Source: Clostridiaceae bacterium (GTDB taxonomy: Bacteria; Bacillota; Clostridia; Oscillospirales; Acutalibacteraceae). Taken from it: a stretch of DNA of 17,534 nucleotides. Positions 14,428 to 17,534 of this stretch are shown in pieces. Under the pieces are notes generated by a model, which was given only the letters and a program-made list of their open reading frames with translations, made no database searches and was not told where the DNA came from. Where the stretch lies: the NCBI GenBank assembly GCA_016292455.1, contig JAEDIL010000030.1, forward strand, positions 1 to 17,534, in the 5' to 3' direction. The stretch's first letter is position 1. Each line of letters starts with the position of its first letter. The position numbers and the translations under genes are program-made.

Positions 14428-15259
14428 CGGAAAGGAAACATCTCTGCTGGTTTGTGAGCAGGTCAGGCTGAGGGCAGGGGCGCTTGCAAAAAAAGGCGTT
14501 GAGCCTTGTCTTGCCGTTATTATCGTCGGCGATGATCCCGCGTCAAGGGTGTATGTCAACAACAAGAAGAAAAAATGTGCTCTCGTCGGCATCAGGTCTC
14601 TTGAATATGCCCTTGAAGAAAAGACCTCTCAATCGGAACTTATCGGATTGATCGAACGGCTCAACAAGGACGAAAGCGTTGACGGAATTCTGTGTCAGCT
14701 TCCGCTTCCCGGTCATATTGATGAAAAGGCTGTGATTGAAGCGATTGACCCGCAGAAAGATGTTGACTGTTTTTGCAATGTGAATATCGGAAAGCTCTGG
14801 ACAGGGGACGCAGTCTTTTTGCCTTGTACCCCGGCAGGGATAATGAAGCTTCTTGAAAACTATCACATTGACGCTAGCGGCAAGAGTTGTGTTATTGTCG
14901 GAAGAAGCAATATTGTCGGAAAGCCCCTTGCTGCGCTTATGCTGAAAGCGAATGCTACCGTGACGGTCTGCCATTCAAAGACAAAGAATCTTGCGGAAAT
15001 CTGCCGCTCGGCCGATATTCTTGTTTCTGCTGTCGGAAAGCCGCGTTTTATTACCGGAGACATGGTTAAAGAAAATTCGGTTGTTATTGATGTCGGCATA
15101 AACCGGCTTGAAAACGGAAAGCTGTGCGGCGACGTTGATTTCGATTCCGTCAGCAATAAGGCGTCATATATCACGCCGGTTCCCGGAGGCTGCGGTCCAA
15201 TGACGATTGCCGTTCTTATGGAGAACACAATAAAAGCGTGTGAGGAAAGGCATAAATAA
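14411..15259 (+). CDS. folD: Bifunctional methylenetetrahydrofolate dehydrogenase/methenyltetrahydrofolate cyclohydrolase FolD
   Basis: FolD interconverts 5,10-methylene-, 5,10-methenyl- and 10-formyl-tetrahydrofolate with NADP, supplying one-carbon units for purines and formyl-Met. The 282-residue length is normal. The motifs are VGDDPASRVYVNNKKKKCALVGI (38-61, Tyr48 and catalytic Lys52), DGILCQLPLPGHID, PQKDVDCFCNVNIGKL, the Rossmann segment VIVGRSNIVGKPLA, and the C-terminal ITPVPGGCGPMTIAVLMENT. Two adjacent ATGs (14411 and 14414) are possible. GAGG at 14401-14404 is 6 or 9 bases away, so either would work, and the choice changes only one Met. The gene overlaps lgt by 17 bases. About 60 bases separate its stop from the next gene. 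Confidence 0.96.
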   Translation: MMKIIDGKETSLLVCEQVRLRAGALAKKGVEPCLAVIIVGDDPASRVYVNNKKKKCALVGIRSLEYALEEKTSQSELIGLIERLNKDESVDGILCQLPLPGHIDEKAVIEAIDPQKDVDCFCNVNIGKLWTGDAVFLPCTPAGIMKLLENYHIDASGKSCVIVGRSNIVGKPLAALMLKANATVTVCHSKTKNLAEICRSADILVSAVGKPRFITGDMVKENSVVIDVGINRLENGKLCGDVDFDSVSNKASYITPVPGGCGPMTIAVLMENTIKACEERHK

Positions 15260-15321
15260 TTTTGTAATGACTCCTCTGCGTGGAGGATAAAAATAAGGTT
15301 TATAACAGAAAGGTGATTATT

Positions 15322-15852
15322 ATGGAAAAAAAGCTTTACACAAGCCCGGATAAAAAGCTTTGCGGCGTCTGCGGCGGAATTGCGGATTATTTTAATATTG
15401 ATCCGACTCTGGTCAGAATAATTGTTTCGGCAGTTTCGCTTTTAACAGCGGTTATTCCGGCTCTCTTTATTTATTTTATCGTTGCGCTTGTCATTCCGAA
15501 AGCACCGGAAAACTATTATCAGCTTTTCAACAACACATCAAAGCGCCTCAAAAAGAGCGCCGACAAAAGATTGTTTGGTGTTTGCGGCGGCATCGCAGAA
15601 TATTTTTCAATTGATTCAACCATTGTAAGACTTGTGTTTGTCTTCTCGTTCCTTGTTTTCGGTTATGGTCTTGGCGTATATATTGTCTGTGCTGCCGTAA
15701 TGCCCCGCTGTGAAATTGAAAACGGCTATTATCAGCAGAACGGACAGCAGAATTACAACGCGCAGCAGAACTATAACACACAGGCATACTGGAACGCGCA
15801 GCAGCAGCCTCAGCAGTCCCAGCAGCCGCAGAACGGACCTGAAAACAACTGA
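15322..15852 (+). CDS. Tandem PspC-domain membrane protein with Gln/Asn-rich tail
   Basis: The 176-residue protein carries two copies of the PspC domain. Copy 1 is about residues 3-61 (KKLCGVCGGIADYFNIDPTLVRIIVSAVSLL ... ALVIPKAPE) and copy 2 about 77-129 (KRLFGVCGGIAEYFSIDSTIVRLVFVFSFL ... AAVMPRCE). Each contributes membrane helix. PspC domains occur in phage-shock/envelope-stress proteins and in many small Firmicutes membrane proteins of unclear role. Residues 136-176 form a low-complexity Gln/Asn/Tyr tail (QQNGQQNYNAQQNYNTQ...). ATG 15322 was chosen because AAAGGTG lies 6 bases upstream and translation then begins with the PspC domain. An in-frame GTG at 15280 lacks a ribosome binding site. 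The stop overlaps the PPTase start by one base. The evidence supports envelope localisation, not a specific function. Confidence 0.88.
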   Translation: MEKKLYTSPDKKLCGVCGGIADYFNIDPTLVRIIVSAVSLLTAVIPALFIYFIVALVIPKAPENYYQLFNNTSKRLKKSADKRLFGVCGGIAEYFSIDSTIVRLVFVFSFLVFGYGLGVYIVCAAVMPRCEIENGYYQQNGQQNYNAQQNYNTQAYWNAQQQPQQSQQPQNGPENN

Positions 15853-16487
15853 TGGTTTTTTATACGAGCCTTGACGGGCTTGATCCGCTTTTTTTTGAAA
15901 GCCGTCTGCATCTTCTTCCGGAGGAAAAGCAAAAGTGGGTTGAGAAAACCGGAAATGAACGGGCAAAAAGGGAGACAACGCTTGCGTGGCTGCTTTTGAG
16001 GTATGCGCTCAAAATGGGTTCTTCAGACAGCTTTTTGCCGCTGACTTTTTCCGAAAGAGGAAAGCCCTGCTTTGAAGGCGGCGATGTCTTTTTCAATCTC
16101 AGCCATAGCGGCAGCATGGTGTGTGCGGCTGTTTCAGGAAAGTACGAAACAGGTGTTGATGTCCAGAAAAAGAGTATCTTTTCCGAACGTGTAAAAAGAC
16201 GTGTCTTTTGCGAAAGCGAGATTGAAAGAGGGGAAAGAGAAAATGATTCCGATTCCTATTTCACCCGTCTCTGGGCAATTAAGGAAAGCTACTTAAAGCA
16301 GACCGGTGTCGGCATTGCGTTTGAACTTAAAACCCTTGATTATTCGGCTGAGTGTATGGAAAACTACTTTGAAAAGGATGACCTTTGCTACTCGGTCAGA
16401 CAGTCAGGTAACTACTTTTTCTGCGTTTGCACTCCGGAAAAAGGGGAGCAGGAGTTCAGAAATATTCCCGCCGTATCAATAATATGA
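15852..16487 (+). CDS. Sfp-type 4'-phosphopantetheinyl transferase
   Basis: The enzyme moves the phosphopantetheine arm of CoA onto a serine of carrier proteins (fatty-acid ACP, or NRPS/PKS carriers). The 211-residue product has the Sfp/AcpT motifs in order: GKPCFEGGDVFFNLSHSG (70-87, His85), GVDVQ (101-105, metal-binding Asp103) and the signature FTRLWAIKESYLKQTGVG (137-154, Glu145, Lys149). In Sfp the residue two after the Asp is a metal-ligand Glu (GIDIE); here it is Gln105. The start ATG shares TGATG with the stop of the PspC gene. No carrier protein, NRPS or PKS gene is in the window, so the target is unknown. If the genome lacks AcpS, it may serve primary fatty-acid synthesis. Confidence 0.9.
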   Translation: MVFYTSLDGLDPLFFESRLHLLPEEKQKWVEKTGNERAKRETTLAWLLLRYALKMGSSDSFLPLTFSERGKPCFEGGDVFFNLSHSGSMVCAAVSGKYETGVDVQKKSIFSERVKRRVFCESEIERGERENDSDSYFTRLWAIKESYLKQTGVGIAFELKTLDYSAECMENYFEKDDLCYSVRQSGNYFFCVCTPEKGEQEFRNIPAVSII

Positions 16488-16505
16488 CTACTGATAAAAT
16501 GATGA

Positions 16506-16519
16506 TGACGAAGTCGTCA
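16506..16519. promoter_or_regulatory. Perfect dyad just upstream of the symporter ribosome binding site
   Basis: TGACGA-AG-TCGTCA has perfect 6-base arms around a 2-base centre and touches the AAAGGAG of the following gene. A two-base loop disfavours an RNA hairpin, so a protein-binding operator is more plausible. No promoter hexamers were found in the 48-base gap (16488-16535), so its role is speculative. Confidence 0.35.
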
Positions 16520-16535
16520 AAGGAGAGAATAAAAA

Positions 16536-17534
16536 ATGAATGCTTTGAAATTTATCAAAGGTAAGCTCGGCTACGGAGTCGGCGCGACAGGTCTTGACCT
16601 CAGCTACGGAATGTTTTATTCATTCCTTGCCAAGTATCTGACCACCATGAAAGTCAGCAATGTCTTTTTGCTGATTCTTACTCCCATTGCGAGACTGTGG
16701 GACGGAATCAACGACCCGATGATGGGCACGATTGTTGACAATACCCACACAAAAATGGGCAAGTACCGCCCGTGGATTCTGACAGGAGCGTCTCTGAATG
16801 CGATTGTTCTTGTTTTTCTTTTCAGCAATCCTTTCAAGCTTACCGGAGCAGGTCTTTGCGTTTATGTGGCAATTACCTATATCCTTTGGGGAATGACAAA
16901 CACTCTTGCCGATATTCCGTATTGGTCAATGGTTCCGTCTTTTACCAGCGACCCGAAGGAGCGTAATCTTATCTCAACCGTTGCAAGAGCTTTTTCGGGA
17001 ATTGGCCAGGGTCTTGTTACGATTGGTGCGCCTCTTCTCATATCAGCATTCAGCGTTACCACTGTTTTCGACGAGAACAAAAAGGAATATGTAAAGGTTT
17101 CTGATGAGCGCAGCTTCTTTTTCTGCGCACTCATCTGCTCAGTCTGCCTTATTATTTTTGCCCTGATCTGTGTTGCAACAACAAAGGAAAGGGTGACCTC
17201 AACCTCAAAAGAGAAGTTCAGCTTTTCAAAGGCAATCAAAATTGTCAGAAGCAACGATCAGCTTTTGATATTTATGCTTTTTGCAATGATTTCCAATGCC
17301 GGCTGGTATCTCACCTCAGGCGTTGCAACATATTATTTTGACGTTGTTGTCGGTGATATTAAAAAGCAGTCGGCTTTCAGCACTGCTTCGGCAATCGGTT
17401 CGGTTGTCGGTATGCTGCTGCTTCCTGTTCTTACAAAATATATGTCAAAGCGCCGCGCATATCAGGTTTCGCTTGCAGTTGCCGCAATCGGTTACGCCGG
17501 AATGACAGTCTGCTCTTTCTCAGGCAGTCTTGCA
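16536..17534 (+). CDS. GPH-family (glycoside-pentoside-hexuronide:cation) MFS symporter, partial
   Basis: The frame is open for 333 codons to the right edge, so the C-terminus is missing. ATG 16536 follows AAAGGAG. The N-terminal half shows the GPH/MFS_2 layout: GYGVGATGLDLSYGMFYSFLAKYL, the family motif RLWDGINDPMMGTIVDNTHTKMGKYRPWIL (a melibiose-carrier-like loop with Asp residues in the ion/sugar path), WGMTNTLADIPYWSMVPSFTSDPKERN, and a central basic loop before ISNAGWYLTSGVATYYF. About nine of the usual twelve helices are visible. Members take up oligosaccharides, glycosides or uronic acids with Na+ or H+; the sugar cannot be told here. The gene lies 48 bases after the PPTase gene on the same strand and carries a dyad next to its ribosome binding site, so it may have separate regulation. 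Confidence 0.9.
   Translation, partial: MNALKFIKGKLGYGVGATGLDLSYGMFYSFLAKYLTTMKVSNVFLLILTPIARLWDGINDPMMGTIVDNTHTKMGKYRPWILTGASLNAIVLVFLFSNPFKLTGAGLCVYVAITYILWGMTNTLADIPYWSMVPSFTSDPKERNLISTVARAFSGIGQGLVTIGAPLLISAFSVTTVFDENKKEYVKVSDERSFFFCALICSVCLIIFALICVATTKERVTSTSKEKFSFSKAIKIVRSNDQLLIFMLFAMISNAGWYLTSGVATYYFDVVVGDIKKQSAFSTASAIGSVVGMLLLPVLTKYMSKRRAYQVSLAVAAIGYAGMTVCSFSGSLA

Noticed and set aside
15272..15287. Stem-loop TCCTC-TGCGTG-GAGGA between folD and the PspC gene as a terminator
   Set aside because: Only five base pairs and no T-run follow; at most a weak RNA structure.
1..17534. CRISPR array, tRNA, insertion sequence, prophage or toxin-antitoxin genes
   Set aside because: No repeat-spacer pattern, cloverleaf, transposase motif or small paired-gene module was seen on either strand.

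Overview
The window looks like chromosomal DNA from an anaerobic, Gram-positive, spore-lineage member of the Clostridia, most like gut or rumen Oscillospirales/Ruminococcaceae. The signs are a SpoIID-type engulfment enzyme, a clostridial-style Lgt, very large secreted adhesin-like proteins, strong purine-rich ribosome binding sites with some TTG starts, and tightly packed co-directional genes. The genus assignment is inference. No rRNA, tRNA, CRISPR, insertion sequence or phage gene was seen.

Region 1 (1-5231, minus strand) is a surface-protein operon. A giant modular secreted protein has a signal peptide, an N-terminal adhesin-like part, DUF11-like repeats, an SdrD_B-like domain, a Cna_B domain and an amphipathic C-terminal tail. 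It is broken into two reading frames by a one-base frameshift near 3612-3681. It is followed after 43 bases by a second secreted protein with Cys-x-x-Cys repeats that runs off the left edge.

Region 2 (5232-5683) is a 452-base AT-rich divergent control region. It has a consensus sigma-A promoter on each strand, a perfect 8+8 inverted repeat in the middle, and a 20-bp palindrome with the geometry of a Crp-family operator just downstream of the rightward promoter.

Region 3 (5684-8788, plus) is a Crp/Fnr-family regulator followed by a complete NitT/TauT-type ABC importer: lipoprotein binding protein, permease and an unusually compact ATPase. The substrate cannot be read from sequence. The palindrome suggests the regulator controls its own promoter and, by read-through, the importer. 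A bidirectional terminator (8835-8894) closes this unit and the facing spoIID-like gene (8930-9943, minus).

Region 4 (10046-17534, plus) is a long co-directional run of mostly housekeeping genes, with overlapping or nearly touching ends: citrate synthase, an unrecognised polytopic membrane protein, an AEC-family transporter, lgt, folD, a double-PspC membrane protein, an Sfp-type phosphopantetheinyl transferase, and a GPH-family sugar:cation symporter cut by the right edge.

No clearly new multi-gene system is evident. The items most worth a second look are the Crp-type operator and its orphan ABC importer, the split giant adhesin with its unanchored amphipathic tail, and the perfect inverted repeats in the control regions.
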